A DNA stretch of 64,000 nucleotides from NCBI RefSeq assembly GCF_902498915.1, contig NZ_CABVLQ010000001.1; one strand, written 5' to 3'. Numbering within the stretch: the stretch's first letter is position 1; each line of letters begins with the position of its first letter. The notes under the pieces were generated by a model. It was not told the origin of the DNA, searched no databases, and saw only the letters and a list, made by a program, of their open reading frames with translations. Position numbers and translations under genes: made by a program. The stretch is from Escherichia ruysiae (GTDB taxonomy: Bacteria > Pseudomonadota > Gammaproteobacteria > Enterobacterales > Enterobacteriaceae). Of the stretch, positions 24,313 to 32,533 are shown piece by piece.

Positions 24313-26752
24313 CAATGTAAAATTACAGGTATTGCTCAGGGCTGTTGACCAGGCATCCCGCCCGTTTAAATCCATCCGCACAGCGAGTAAGTCGCTGTCG
24401 GGGGATATCCGGGAAACACAAAAATCACTGCGCGAGCTGAACGGTCACGCATCCCGTATTGAGGGATTTCGCAAGACCAGCGCACAGCTTGCCGTGACTG
24501 GTCATGCACTTGAAAAGGCACGGCAGGAAGCCGAAGCCCTTGCCACACAGTTTAAAAACACTGAACGTCCGACCCGTGCTCAGGCGAAAGTGCTGGAATC
24601 CGCAAAGCGTGCGGCGGAGGACTTACAGGCGAAATATAACCGCCTGACGGATTCCGTTAAACGCCAGCAGCGGGAACTGGCCGCTGTGGGAATTAATACC
24701 CGCAATCTTGCACATGATGAGCAGGGACTGAAAAACCGTATCAGTGAGACCACCGCACAGCTTAACCGTCAGCGTGACGCGCTGGCGCGTGTCAGTGCAC
24801 AACAGGCAAAACTTAACGCAGTCAAACAGCGTTATCAGGCCGGAAAGGAACTGGCCGGAAATATGGCCTCAGTTGGCGCTGCCGGTGTGGGGATTGCGGC
24901 GGCGGGAACGATGGCCGGTGTTAAGCTGCTGATGCCCGGTTATGAGTTTGCGCAGAAAAACTCAGAATTGCAGGCCGTGCTCGGTGTGGCAAAAGACTCC
25001 GCCGAAATGGCCGCGCTCCGCAAGCAGGCGCGCCAGCTCGGTGATAATACCGCCGCCTCGGCGGATGATGCAGCCGGTGCGCAGATTATTATTGCGAAAG
25101 CCGGTGGGGATGTTGATGCCATTCAGGCGGCAACGCCGGTCACGCTGAATATGGCGCTGGCGAACCGTCGCACGATGGAAGAAAACGCCGCCCTGCTGAT
25201 GGGGATGAAATCCGCCTTTCAGCTTTCAAACGATAAGGTCGCTCATATCGGGGATGTTCTCTCCATGACGATGAACAAAACCGCCGCCGATTTTGACGGT
25301 ATGAGCGATGCGCTGACCTATGCCGCACCTGTGGCAAAAAATGCCGGTGTCAGCATTGAAGAAACCGCCGCAATGGTCGGGGCGCTGCATGATGCAAAAA
25401 TTACCGGTTCAATGGCGGGGACGGGAAGCCGTGCCGTGTTAAGCCGTCTGCAGTCACCGACGGGAAAAGCATGGGATGCACTCAAAGAGCTTGGCGTGAA
25501 AACCTCAGACAGCAAGGGAAACACCCGGCCAGTATTTACCATTCTGAAAGAAATGCAGGCCAGTTTTGAGAAAAACCGACTCGGTACTGCCCAGCAGGCT
25601 GAATACATGAAAACCATTTTCGGGGAGGAGGCCAGCTCAGCCGCCGCTGTGCTGATGACTGCCGCCTCAACCGGAAAGCTGGACAAACTGACCGCTGCGT
25701 TTAAAGCCTCAGACGGGAAAACTGCAGAGCTGGTAAATATCATGCAGGACAATCTCGGCGGTGACTTTAAGGAGTTTCAGTCCGCTTATGAGGCGGTGGG
25801 GACAGACCTGTTTGACCAGCAGGAAGGCGCACTGCGTAATCTCACGCAGACGGCCACAAAGTATGTGTTAAAACTCGACGGCTGGATCCAGAAAAACAAA
25901 TCACTGGCGTCAACCATCGGCCTCATTGCCGGTGGCGCGCTGGCGCTTATTGGCATCATCGGTGCCATTGGTCTTGTAGCCTGGCCGGTTATCACCGGCA
26001 TCAATGCCATCATCGCGGCAGCAGGCGCAATGGGGGCAATTTTCACGACGGTTGGCAGTGCTGTTATGGCCGCCATCGGGGCGATTAGCTGGCCGGTTGT
26101 GGCCGTGGTGGCCGCCATTGTCGCCGGGGCGTTGCTTATCCGTAAATACTGGGAGCCTGTCAGCGCATTCTTTGGCGGTGTGGTGGAAGGGCTGAAAGCG
26201 GCATTTGCGCCGGTGGGGGAACTGTTCACGCCACTGAAGCCGGTGTTTGACTGGCTGGGCGAAAAGTTACAGGCCGCGTGGCAGTGGTTTAAAAACCTGA
26301 TTGCCCCGGTTAAAGCAACACAGGACACCCTGAACCGTTGCCGTGACACGGGCGTCATGTTCGGGCAGGCACTGGCTGACGCGTTGATGCTGCCGCTTAA
26401 TGCGTTCAACAAACTGCGCAGCGGTATTGACTGGGTACTGGAAAAGCTCGGGGTCATCAACAAAGAGTCAGACACACTTGACCAGACCGCCGCCAGAACT
26501 CATGCCGCCACGTATGGCACCGGTGGTTATATTCCGGCGACCAGCTCTTATGCAGGCTATCAGGCTTATCAGCCGGTTACGGCACCGACTGGCCGCTCTT
26601 ATGTAGACCAGAGTAAAAACGAATATCACATTAACCTGACGGGTGGTTCTGCGCCGGGAACACAGCTTGACCGCCAGTTACAGGATGCGCTCGAAAAATA
26701 CGAGCGGGATAAACGTGCGCGCGCCCGTGCCAGCATGATGCATGACGGTTAA
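24305..26752 (+). CDS. T: Tape measure protein gpT
   Basis: Tail length-determining protein, 815 residues as in P2. An N-terminal coiled coil (about 25-170) is followed by hydrophobic helices near 185-215 and a long Gly/Ala/Ile-rich hydrophobic region at about 530-605, probably the segment that inserts into the host membrane for DNA passage. The ATG lies within the E' end. Codon use and composition match the other virion genes. Confidence 0.96.
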   Translation: MSNNVKLQVLLRAVDQASRPFKSIRTASKSLSGDIRETQKSLRELNGHASRIEGFRKTSAQLAVTGHALEKARQEAEALATQFKNTERPTRAQAKVLESAKRAAEDLQAKYNRLTDSVKRQQRELAAVGINTRNLAHDEQGLKNRISETTAQLNRQRDALARVSAQQAKLNAVKQRYQAGKELAGNMASVGAAGVGIAAAGTMAGVKLLMPGYEFAQKNSELQAVLGVAKDSAEMAALRKQARQLGDNTAASADDAAGAQIIIAKAGGDVDAIQAATPVTLNMALANRRTMEENAALLMGMKSAFQLSNDKVAHIGDVLSMTMNKTAADFDGMSDALTYAAPVAKNAGVSIEETAAMVGALHDAKITGSMAGTGSRAVLSRLQSPTGKAWDALKELGVKTSDSKGNTRPVFTILKEMQASFEKNRLGTAQQAEYMKTIFGEEASSAAAVLMTAASTGKLDKLTAAFKASDGKTAELVNIMQDNLGGDFKEFQSAYEAVGTDLFDQQEGALRNLTQTATKYVLKLDGWIQKNKSLASTIGLIAGGALALIGIIGAIGLVAWPVITGINAIIAAAGAMGAIFTTVGSAVMAAIGAISWPVVAVVAAIVAGALLIRKYWEPVSAFFGGVVEGLKAAFAPVGELFTPLKPVFDWLGEKLQAAWQWFKNLIAPVKATQDTLNRCRDTGVMFGQALADALMLPLNAFNKLRSGIDWVLEKLGVINKESDTLDQTAARTHAATYGTGGYIPATSSYAGYQAYQPVTAPTGRSYVDQSKNEYHINLTGGSAPGTQLDRQLQDALEKYERDKRARARASMMHDG

Positions 26753-26766
26753 GGAGGTGACGAAAA

Positions 26767-27246
26767 ATGATGCTCGCGTTAGGTATGTTTGTTTTTATGC
26801 GCCAGACGCTGCCACACCAGACCATGCAGCGTGAATCAGATTATCGCTGGCCGTCAAATTCCCGTATCGGTAAACGGGATGCCTACCAGTTTCTCGGTGT
26901 TGGCGAGGAAAACATGACGCTTGCCGGTGTGCTTTATCCCGAACTGACCGGCGGCAAGCTGACGATGACCACGCTCAGGATGATGGCTGAGGAAGGCCGG
27001 GCGTGGCCGTTGCTGGATGGCACCGGCATGATTTACGGCATGTATGTCATCAGCAGGGTGAGTGAAACAGGGAGTATTTTCTTTGCAGACGGCACACCCC
27101 GAAAAATTGATTTTACGCTGTCGCTCACCCGCGTTGATGAATCACTGGCCGCGCTTTATGGCGATATCGGTAAACAGGCGGAATCGCTCATCGGTAAGGC
27201 TGGCAGTATGGCGACCAGATTCACAGGTATGACGGGGGCGGGATAA
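26767..27246 (+). CDS. U: Tail protein gpU
   Basis: Tail assembly protein of 159 residues as in P2 gpU; related phage proteins carry a LysM-like tube-binding fold. A strong ribosome site (AAGGAGGTGA) precedes two adjacent ATGs (26767, 26770). The stop overlaps the D start by one base (TAATG). Confidence 0.95.
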   Translation: MMLALGMFVFMRQTLPHQTMQRESDYRWPSNSRIGKRDAYQFLGVGEENMTLAGVLYPELTGGKLTMTTLRMMAEEGRAWPLLDGTGMIYGMYVISRVSETGSIFFADGTPRKIDFTLSLTRVDESLAALYGDIGKQAESLIGKAGSMATRFTGMTGAG

Positions 27247-28409
27247 TGCTGGATGCGCTGACATTTGATGCAGGCAGTACGCTGACGCCGGATTACATGC
27301 TGATGCTCGACAGCAGGGATATTACCGGCAATATCAGCGACCGTCTGATGAGCATGACCCTGACGGATAACCGGGGCTTTGAGGCTGACCAGCTTGATAT
27401 TGAACTGAACGATGCCGACGGGCAGGTCGGGCTGCCGGTTCGTGGCGCTGTCCTGACGGTGTATATCGGCTGGAAAGGTTTTGCCCTGGTATGCAAAGGG
27501 GAATTTACCGTTGATGAGGTTGAACACCGGGGCGCACCGGATGTGGTTACCATCCGCGCCCGGAGTGCAGATTTTCGCGGGACGCTCAATTCCCGCCGTG
27601 AAGGCTCCTGGCATGACACCACGCTCGGTGCGATTGTTGAGGCGATCGCCTCCCGTAACAGGCTGGAAGCCAGTGTCGCTCCGTCACTGGCCGGAATTAA
27701 AATCCCGCACATCGACCAGTCGCAGGAGTCCGATGTGAAATTCCTGACCCGTCTTGCTGAACGCAACGGCGGTGAGGTGTCGGTAAAAATGGGAAAACTG
27801 CTGTTTCTCAAAGCGGGGCAGGGGGTGACGGCCAGCGGTAAAAAAATCCCGCAGATCACCATCACCCGCAGCGACGGTGACCGTCATCATTTTGCGATTG
27901 CTGACCGTGGAGCCTATACCGGCGTAACGGCAAAGTGGCTTCACACCAAAGACCCGAAGCCGCAAAAGCAGAAGGTAAAACTGAAACGCAAAAAGAAAGA
28001 GAAACACCTGCGCGCACTGGAGCACCCGAAAGCGAAACCAGTCACGCAGAAGAAAGCGCCAAAAGTACCGGAAGCGCGCGAAGGTGAATACATGGCCGGT
28101 GAGGCTGACAACGTTTTTGCCCTGACCACGGTATATGCCACGAAAGCGCAGGCCATGCGCGCCGCTCAGGCGAAGTGGGATAAGCTGCAACGGGGCGTGG
28201 CGGAGTTCTCCATCAGCCTGGCTACCGGTCGGGCAGATATTTACACGGAAACACCGGTCAAAGTGTCAGGCTTTAAGCGCGTCATAGACGAGCAGGACTG
28301 GACAATCACTAAGGTGACACATTTTCTGAATAATAGCGGCTTCACGACGTCCTTAGAGCTTGAGGTCAGGCTTTCTGATGTGGAGTACGAAACAGAAGAT
28401 GATGAGTGA
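27246..28409 (+). CDS. D: Baseplate hub protein gpD
   Basis: Hub protein of the gp27/late control D family that connects the tail tube to the gpV spike. The 387 residues equal P2 gpD. A lysine-rich linker (KPQKQKVKLKRKKKEK, about 239-254) separates the two halves. Last virion gene of the prophage, followed after 81 bases by ogr. Confidence 0.96.
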   Translation: MLDALTFDAGSTLTPDYMLMLDSRDITGNISDRLMSMTLTDNRGFEADQLDIELNDADGQVGLPVRGAVLTVYIGWKGFALVCKGEFTVDEVEHRGAPDVVTIRARSADFRGTLNSRREGSWHDTTLGAIVEAIASRNRLEASVAPSLAGIKIPHIDQSQESDVKFLTRLAERNGGEVSVKMGKLLFLKAGQGVTASGKKIPQITITRSDGDRHHFAIADRGAYTGVTAKWLHTKDPKPQKQKVKLKRKKKEKHLRALEHPKAKPVTQKKAPKVPEAREGEYMAGEADNVFALTTVYATKAQAMRAAQAKWDKLQRGVAEFSISLATGRADIYTETPVKVSGFKRVIDEQDWTITKVTHFLNNSGFTTSLELEVRLSDVEYETEDDE

Positions 28410-28490
28410 TGTTTTTATTTTATCTGTTTGTTTTATAAGGATAAATTAACTAAAATGGCACCATCAACAAAACCGGAAGAGGTGCTCGCG

Positions 28491-28709
28491 ATGTTTCATT
28501 GTCCTTTATGCCAGCATGCCGCACATACGCGTACAAGCCGCTATATCACTGACACGACAAAAGAGCGTTATCACCAGTGCCAGAACGTGAATTGCAGCGC
28601 CACGTTCATCACCTATGAGTCGGTACAGAGATACATCGTGAAGCCGGGAGAAGTCCACGCCGTAAGGCCGCACCCGTTACCGTCAGGGCAGCAAATTATG
28701 TGGATGTAA
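28491..28709 (+). CDS. ogr: Ogr, late-gene transcription activator
   Basis: Zinc-binding activator of the P2 late promoters, 72 residues as in P2 Ogr. The four zinc ligands are C4, C7, C30 and C35 (CPLC then CQNVNC). It starts at 28491, where the protein matches Ogr; the in-frame ORF from 28428 would add 21 residues absent from Ogr. It acts on the promoter gaps before P/O, V and FI. K-12 keeps a remnant of this gene (ogrK) at the same locus. Confidence 0.96.
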   Translation: MFHCPLCQHAAHTRTSRYITDTTKERYHQCQNVNCSATFITYESVQRYIVKPGEVHAVRPHPLPSGQQIMWM

Positions 28710-28722
28710 TTACAAACAGAAA

Positions 28723-28746
28723 GCCCCTCAGTCGAGGGGCTTTTTT
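28723..28746 (+). terminator. Terminator after ogr
   Basis: Stem GCCCCTC (28723-28729) and GAGGGGC (28734-28740) with loop AGTC, followed by six T residues. It ends the last prophage transcript before the att core. Confidence 0.92.
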
Positions 28747-28810
28747 GTCGATGTGGTCAATGTGTGGACGTGACCAGAAATAAATCCTTTTATTTCATTG
28801 AATTACGCGT

Positions 28811-28837
28811 AAAAAATAAGCCCGTGTAAGGGAGATT
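28811..28837. other. att: P2 attachment core (right prophage end)
   Basis: The 27 bases AAAAAATAAGCCCGTGTAAG plus GGAGATT match the P2 core as I recall it from the preferred E. coli site. It lies between ogr and host sequence and marks the prophage boundary. The same bases are the 3' terminator end of the CyaR small RNA on the minus strand, so recombination there preserves the RNA on this side. A second copy should exist beyond the left edge of the window. Confidence 0.85.
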
Positions 28838-28897
28838 ACACAGGCTAAGGAGGTGGTTCCTGGTACAGCTAGCATTTTATGGGTTATGTTTTTCAGC
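28811..28897 (-). ncRNA. cyaR: CyaR (RyeE) small regulatory RNA
   Basis: The minus strand reads GCTGAAAAACATAACCCATA and onward to a terminator stem (AGCCTGTGTAATC..TTACACGGGCT) and TTATTTTTT; the 87 bases match CyaR. CyaR is an Hfq-dependent, CRP-cAMP-activated RNA that represses ompX, nadE, luxS and yqaE by base pairing around a conserved CCTCC-containing loop, seen here as ACCACCTCC. It lies downstream of trhP in the same direction, as in K-12. Confidence 0.95.
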
Positions 28898-28931
28898 GAA
28901 ACGGATGATAACCTTAATAAATGCAGCTGTA

Positions 28932-28947
28932 TGTGATCGGTTTCTAA
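28932..28947 (-). promoter_or_regulatory. CRP site of the cyaR promoter
   Basis: On the minus strand the sequence is TTAGA-N6-TCACA: one perfect half-site and one weak half. Its centre is about 42 bases upstream of the CyaR 5' end, the class II position; a -10-like TATCAT follows. CyaR is known to be CRP-dependent. Confidence 0.7.
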
Positions 28948-28981
28948 GAATTTTCCATCCGGGAAAAATAATCGAAATTAA

Positions 28982-30343
28982 TCACTTACCGTGTGGGTTA
29001 CGCGTGGTTTCACCAGAGAAATTACGCATCAGCAGTGCGTAATTGAGCTCAAGATCCTGCGGAACCGGGAGCCACACGGTATAACCATCGCCAGGTGCAA
29101 CCGGCATCGCTTCACCTTTGGCATTTTCCATATGCTCAAGGGTAAAGTTGATGTTGCCCTGTGGCGTCATCAGTTCAAGGCTGTCGCCAACGGAGAACTT
29201 ATTTTTCACCGCTACCGCCGCGAGATCGCCTTTGCGCTCACCGGTAAACTCCCCAACAAACTGCTGGCGGTCAGAAACGGAATAACCGTATTCGTAGTTC
29301 TGATAATCGTCGTGAGTATGACGACGCAGGAAACCTTCGGTGTAACCACGATGCGCCAGACCTTCCAGAGTTTCCAGCAGGCTGGTATCGAACGGTTTTC
29401 CTGCAGCGGCGTCATCGATAGCTTTACGATAAACCTGCGCGGTGCGTGCGCAATAATAGAAAGATTTGGTACGGCCTTCGATTTTCAGCGAATGCACGCC
29501 CATTTTAGTCAGACGTTCAACGTGGGCGATAGCGCGCAGATCTTTCGAGTTCATGATGTAAGTGCCGTGTTCATCTTCAAACGCGGTCATATACTCGCCC
29601 GGGCGCTGGGCTTCTTCAATCATAAACACTTTGTCAGTTGGCGCGCCGATACCCAGCGTTGGTTCGACGTTTTGTACCGGAATCGGCTCGTATTTGTGTA
29701 CGATGTTGCCGACGTCATCTTCTTTGCCTTCCTGGACGTTGTACTCCCAGCGACAGGCGTTAGTGCAGGTGCCCTGATTCGGATCGCGTTTGTTGATGTA
29801 GCCAGAGAGCAGGCAGCGGCCGGAGTAGGCCATGCACAGTGCGCCGTGAACGAAGATTTCGAGCTCCATATCCGGCACCTGATTGCGGATCTCTTCAATC
29901 TCTTCCAGTGATAGTTCGCGGGAGAGGATCACGCGAGTCAGGCCCATTTGCTGCCAGAATTTTACCGTCGCCCAGTTTACGGCGTTGGCCTGCACCGAAA
30001 GGTGGATCGGCATTTCAGGGAAGTGCTCACGCACCAGCATAATCAGCCCCGGATCGGACATAATCAGCGCATCCGGCCCCATTTCCACTACCGGTTTCAA
30101 GTCACGGATAAAGGTTTTCAGCTTAGCGTTATGCGGCGCAATGTTGACCACGACATAAAACTTTTTCCCCAGCGCATGGGCTTCATTGATGCCGAGCTGA
30201 AGATTTTCGTGGTTGAATTCGTTGTTGCGCACACGCAGGGAATAACGCGGTTGTCCCGCATAAACAGCATCTGCGCCATAAGCGAAAGCGTAACGCATAT
30301 TTTTCAGCGTTCCCGCCGGGGAAAGGAGTTCCGGTTTAAACAT
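28982..30343 (-). CDS. trhP: tRNA hydroxylation protein P (U32 peptidase family)
   Basis: Formerly yegQ. 453 residues, equal to K-12. TrhP belongs to the U32 peptidase family and takes part in 5-hydroxyuridine formation at wobble U34 of tRNA, using prephenate-derived chemistry and an iron-sulfur cluster. The family signature EIFVHGALCMAYSGRCLLS lies at about 161-179, and nearby cysteines (CLLS, then CTNAC) fit cluster binding. The start matches the K-12 N-terminus MFKPELLSPAGTLKNMRYAF. It reads toward CyaR and the prophage; the insertion does not disrupt it. Confidence 0.96.
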   Translation of the reverse strand: MFKPELLSPAGTLKNMRYAFAYGADAVYAGQPRYSLRVRNNEFNHENLQLGINEAHALGKKFYVVVNIAPHNAKLKTFIRDLKPVVEMGPDALIMSDPGLIMLVREHFPEMPIHLSVQANAVNWATVKFWQQMGLTRVILSRELSLEEIEEIRNQVPDMELEIFVHGALCMAYSGRCLLSGYINKRDPNQGTCTNACRWEYNVQEGKEDDVGNIVHKYEPIPVQNVEPTLGIGAPTDKVFMIEEAQRPGEYMTAFEDEHGTYIMNSKDLRAIAHVERLTKMGVHSLKIEGRTKSFYYCARTAQVYRKAIDDAAAGKPFDTSLLETLEGLAHRGYTEGFLRRHTHDDYQNYEYGYSVSDRQQFVGEFTGERKGDLAAVAVKNKFSVGDSLELMTPQGNINFTLEHMENAKGEAMPVAPGDGYTVWLPVPQDLELNYALLMRNFSGETTRNPHGK

Positions 30344-30370
30344 AATTCTCTCGTTCTGATGACAGGTCAG

Positions 30371-30409
30371 AACCGCTTCACCTGATGAAGCGGTTAGGGG
30401 AGTGTCCCC
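30371..30409 (-). promoter_or_regulatory. Hairpins in the trhP leader
   Basis: AACCGCTTCA (30371-30380) pairs perfectly with TGAAGCGGTT (30386-30395) around a 5-base loop, next to a small GGGGA/TCCCC stem (30397-30409). Both lie within 70 bases upstream of the trhP start, so they would be in its 5' leader. No known riboswitch recognised. Confidence 0.4.
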
Positions 30410-30445
30410 ACTTTAAGGGCGGGCATTGTAGCGCAATCGGCGGGT

Positions 30446-30742
30446 TTAGCTCCAGTGTAAATGTCTGGTAGCGTCCTGGTTTTGGTTAAGGATACGAGTG
30501 ACGATAATTTCCCCTGGTGATTACAGGAAATAAATAACGTGGTGTTCAAAAGGAAGAACAAAAATGCCTTCGCCTAATTCAGGTCTGGGAGTACCAATAT
30601 TATTGTTACTCAGAATCTGGAGAACGTCTGAAAGATGTTCAACATATTTGTCGGCTTGTGGTTCGCCGAAATGGTGATAACTGTAATACCAGATGCCTTC
30701 TCAATCCTCGTTGGCTTTTGGCATGAGCTTAATAATACGCAC
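30446..30742 (-). pseudogene. parE-like toxin pseudogene, two in-frame stops
   Basis: Reading leftward from GTG at 30742, 98 codons give a RelE/ParE-type sequence (RIIKLMPKANED, stop, EGIWYYSYHHFGEPQADKY..., FVLPFEHHVIYFL, stop, SPGEIIVTRILNQNQDATRH). The stops are TGA at codon 14 (30701-30703) and TAA at codon 74 (30521-30523); the frame is otherwise open, so this is point-mutation decay rather than rearrangement. It follows the parD-like antitoxin remnant by one base, the normal antitoxin-toxin order. Confidence 0.8.
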
Positions 30743-30743
30743 A

Positions 30744-30995
30744 TTATTTCCTTATCCCTGCTTTCACCTTCCGTAAAAACGCATCCTTTTCCCACGGCTG
30801 AGCTTCACCACTATTCAACCCTTCTGCAAGCATGTCACGTAACGCTTACAGGCGAGACTCTGCTTGTTTTTCTCGAAGCAAGCGCAGTGACTCACGGATC
30901 ACTTCGCTTTGGGTGCGATAGTCGCCGGATTCAATTAAGGACTCGATAAATTCACGCAACTCATCGCCGAGATCAACCGTCATCGTTCTGGCCAT
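30744..30995 (-). pseudogene. parD-like antitoxin pseudogene, one in-frame stop
   Basis: From ATG at 30995 the frame reads MARTMTVDLGDELREFIESL, then ESGDYRTQSEVIRESLRLLREKQ, a ribbon-helix-helix ParD N-terminus. A TAA interrupts it at codon 50 (30846-30848), then ALRDMLAEGLNSGEAQPWEK continues in the same frame to the natural end at codon 84. The break is just after the DNA-binding domain, so a truncated 49-residue repressor could still be made; toxin neutralisation would be lost. It is paired with the broken toxin gene downstream. Confidence 0.82.
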
Positions 30996-31250
30996 GTTTA
31001 TGCTCTCTTGTAAGTAAAAATCTTACGTCAGTGTATGTCATAAACCGGATAGCGTCACGAAAAGTATTAGAAGATATTTTGCTATATGAACATGTTCAGG
31101 AGGATAAGGATGGGGAGTGTTAAACAAAGAGAGGAGAATGAGTGCTTGCCTGTGCCTACTATTTTAATGGCGCAGATTAATCTTAATCATCAATAAATAA
31201 GTGTTTATTAGAAATAAAGCCGGACGCGTTATCCGCGCCCGGCTTAACTA

Positions 31251-31583
31251 TTAAGTATTGTCTTTCACCTTCTGACTTGCGCCATTGGTTTTTACAGAAG
31301 CAATTCCGACTTCGCGTGATTGAGCGGTGGCATACATCTGGCTGGAACCGATTATCTGATGATTGCCAGCTTTCAGATTGAAATAAAATTTGCCGTTGCT
31401 CGCTGTTTTTTTCTCATAGCGTTCGTCCTGCGGGCTGTTGCTTTGCACCGAGGCAATGCCCTTTTCCGCAGCGGCTTTTGAGGTATACAGTTCGCTGGTG
31501 AGAATGATCTCGCCATTGCCCGCTTTTAGCACAAACCGGAACTGATTTTCACTGCTCTTATTGAGTTCAAACCAACCAGCCAT
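31251..31583 (-). CDS. yegP: YegP, DUF1508 stress-associated protein
   Basis: Cytoplasmic protein of 110 residues made of two tandem DUF1508 repeats (about 3-50 and 54-105; FRFVLKAGNGEIIL and FYFNLKAGNHQIIG are the corresponding strands). Function is not established in the family. It is monocistronic, lying between baeR and the decayed parDE remnant. A ribosome site (AAGGAG) precedes the ATG. The 167 bases between it and the pseudogene region show nothing else. Confidence 0.93.
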   Translation of the reverse strand: MAGWFELNKSSENQFRFVLKAGNGEIILTSELYTSKAAAEKGIASVQSNSPQDERYEKKTASNGKFYFNLKAGNHQIIGSSQMYATAQSREVGIASVKTNGASQKVKDNT

Positions 31584-31810
31584 AATGACTCCTTGATTGA
31601 AATTGCGTATCGAAAACAGTATGTAACGATTTAAGTATGGGTGATATTCAGTTGACTGCCAATCAGGGGAATACCCTCTAAAGGGTGGGGGAGATTACTG
31701 ATAAATATGCAGGAATCTGAATGCGGATACGGTGTTATCCCTCTCCTTTCAGAGAGGGGCATGACGGGTTAATAAACAGGAAATTTTGCCCTCGCCAGGG
31801 CAACGATACA

Positions 31811-32533
31811 TTAAACGATACGACAGGCGTCAGCTTCCCAGCGGTAACCGACACCGTAAACGGCACGGATAAATGACTGCTCTTCGTCCAGCGACTCCAG
31901 TTTACGGCGCAGGTTTTTAATGTGGCTGTCGATGGTGCGGTCGGTTACCACGCGGTAATCGTCATAAAGATGATTGAGTAATTGCTCGCGGGAGAATACT
32001 TTTCCCGGTTCATGGGAGAGGGTTTTCAAAAGACGAAATTCTGCAGGCGTCAGATCAAGCATTTTGCCACGCCATGAAGCCTGAAAACGACCTTCGTCGA
32101 TAATCAACGGGCTTTCGGCATCCTGTTGCTGCAACTCGCGCTGCGGTTTGCAGCGGCGCAAAATGGTCTTAACACGCGCCACCACTTCCCGTGGGCTGTA
32201 CGGTTTGCAGATGTAGTCATCGGCGCCAATCTCCAGCCCCAGCAAACGGTCGATTTCTTCGATTTTTGCCGTAACCATCACGATGGGGACATCGGAAAAA
32301 CGACGAATTTCCCGGCAAAGTGTCAGACCATCAGTGCCTGGTAGCATCAGATCCAACAGGATCAGATCCGGTGGGGTCTGCCGCACATACGGCAGTACCT
32401 GATCACCGTGACTGATAAGGGTCGGCGCATAGCTCGCAGCACGCAGATAATCAATGAGCAACTGCCCCAGCTTCGGTTCATCTTCCACGATCAAAATACG
32501 CGGTGTGTTTTCGTCGATTGGTAACTCGGTCAT
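31811..32533 (-). CDS. baeR: BaeR envelope-stress response regulator
   Basis: OmpR-family regulator of 240 residues. The receiver domain carries acidic residues E17/D18, phospho-acceptor D61 in LLDLMLPG and K114-region switch residues, followed by a winged-helix DNA-binding domain (about 135-235). With sensor BaeS it activates mdtABCD, acrD and spy in response to indole, flavonoids and metals. Last gene of the mdtABCD-baeSR operon; its start overlaps the baeS stop by 4 bases (ATGA). Confidence 0.97.
   Translation of the reverse strand: MTELPIDENTPRILIVEDEPKLGQLLIDYLRAASYAPTLISHGDQVLPYVRQTPPDLILLDLMLPGTDGLTLCREIRRFSDVPIVMVTAKIEEIDRLLGLEIGADDYICKPYSPREVVARVKTILRRCKPQRELQQQDAESPLIIDEGRFQASWRGKMLDLTPAEFRLLKTLSHEPGKVFSREQLLNHLYDDYRVVTDRTIDSHIKNLRRKLESLDEEQSFIRAVYGVGYRWEADACRIV

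Larger units (their letters stand above)
1..28837. mobile_element. P2-family prophage, right-hand part, ending at att core
   Basis: Gene content and order are those of P2: A, accessory genes at tin/old, cos, Q P O N M L X Y K lysABC R S V W J I H G, accessory genes at Z/fun, FI FII E T U D ogr, att. In an integrated P2 the map opens between ogr and int, so int, C, cox and B should lie to the left of base 1, outside the window. Every virion gene I checked is open and of P2-like length, with no frameshift or insertion sequence, so the visible part looks functional. Whether the left part is intact cannot be judged. The host site is the K-12 ogrK/cyaR/yegQ locus, the classical P2 attachment locus. 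Confidence 0.96.

Noticed and set aside
25786..26475. 229-codon leftward ORF opposite tape measure T
   Set aside because: Its serine/alanine/isoleucine-rich text mirrors the T hydrophobic region on the other strand.
28991..29911. 306-codon rightward ORF opposite trhP
   Set aside because: trhP is full length and conserved; the opposite ORF arises from its codon bias.
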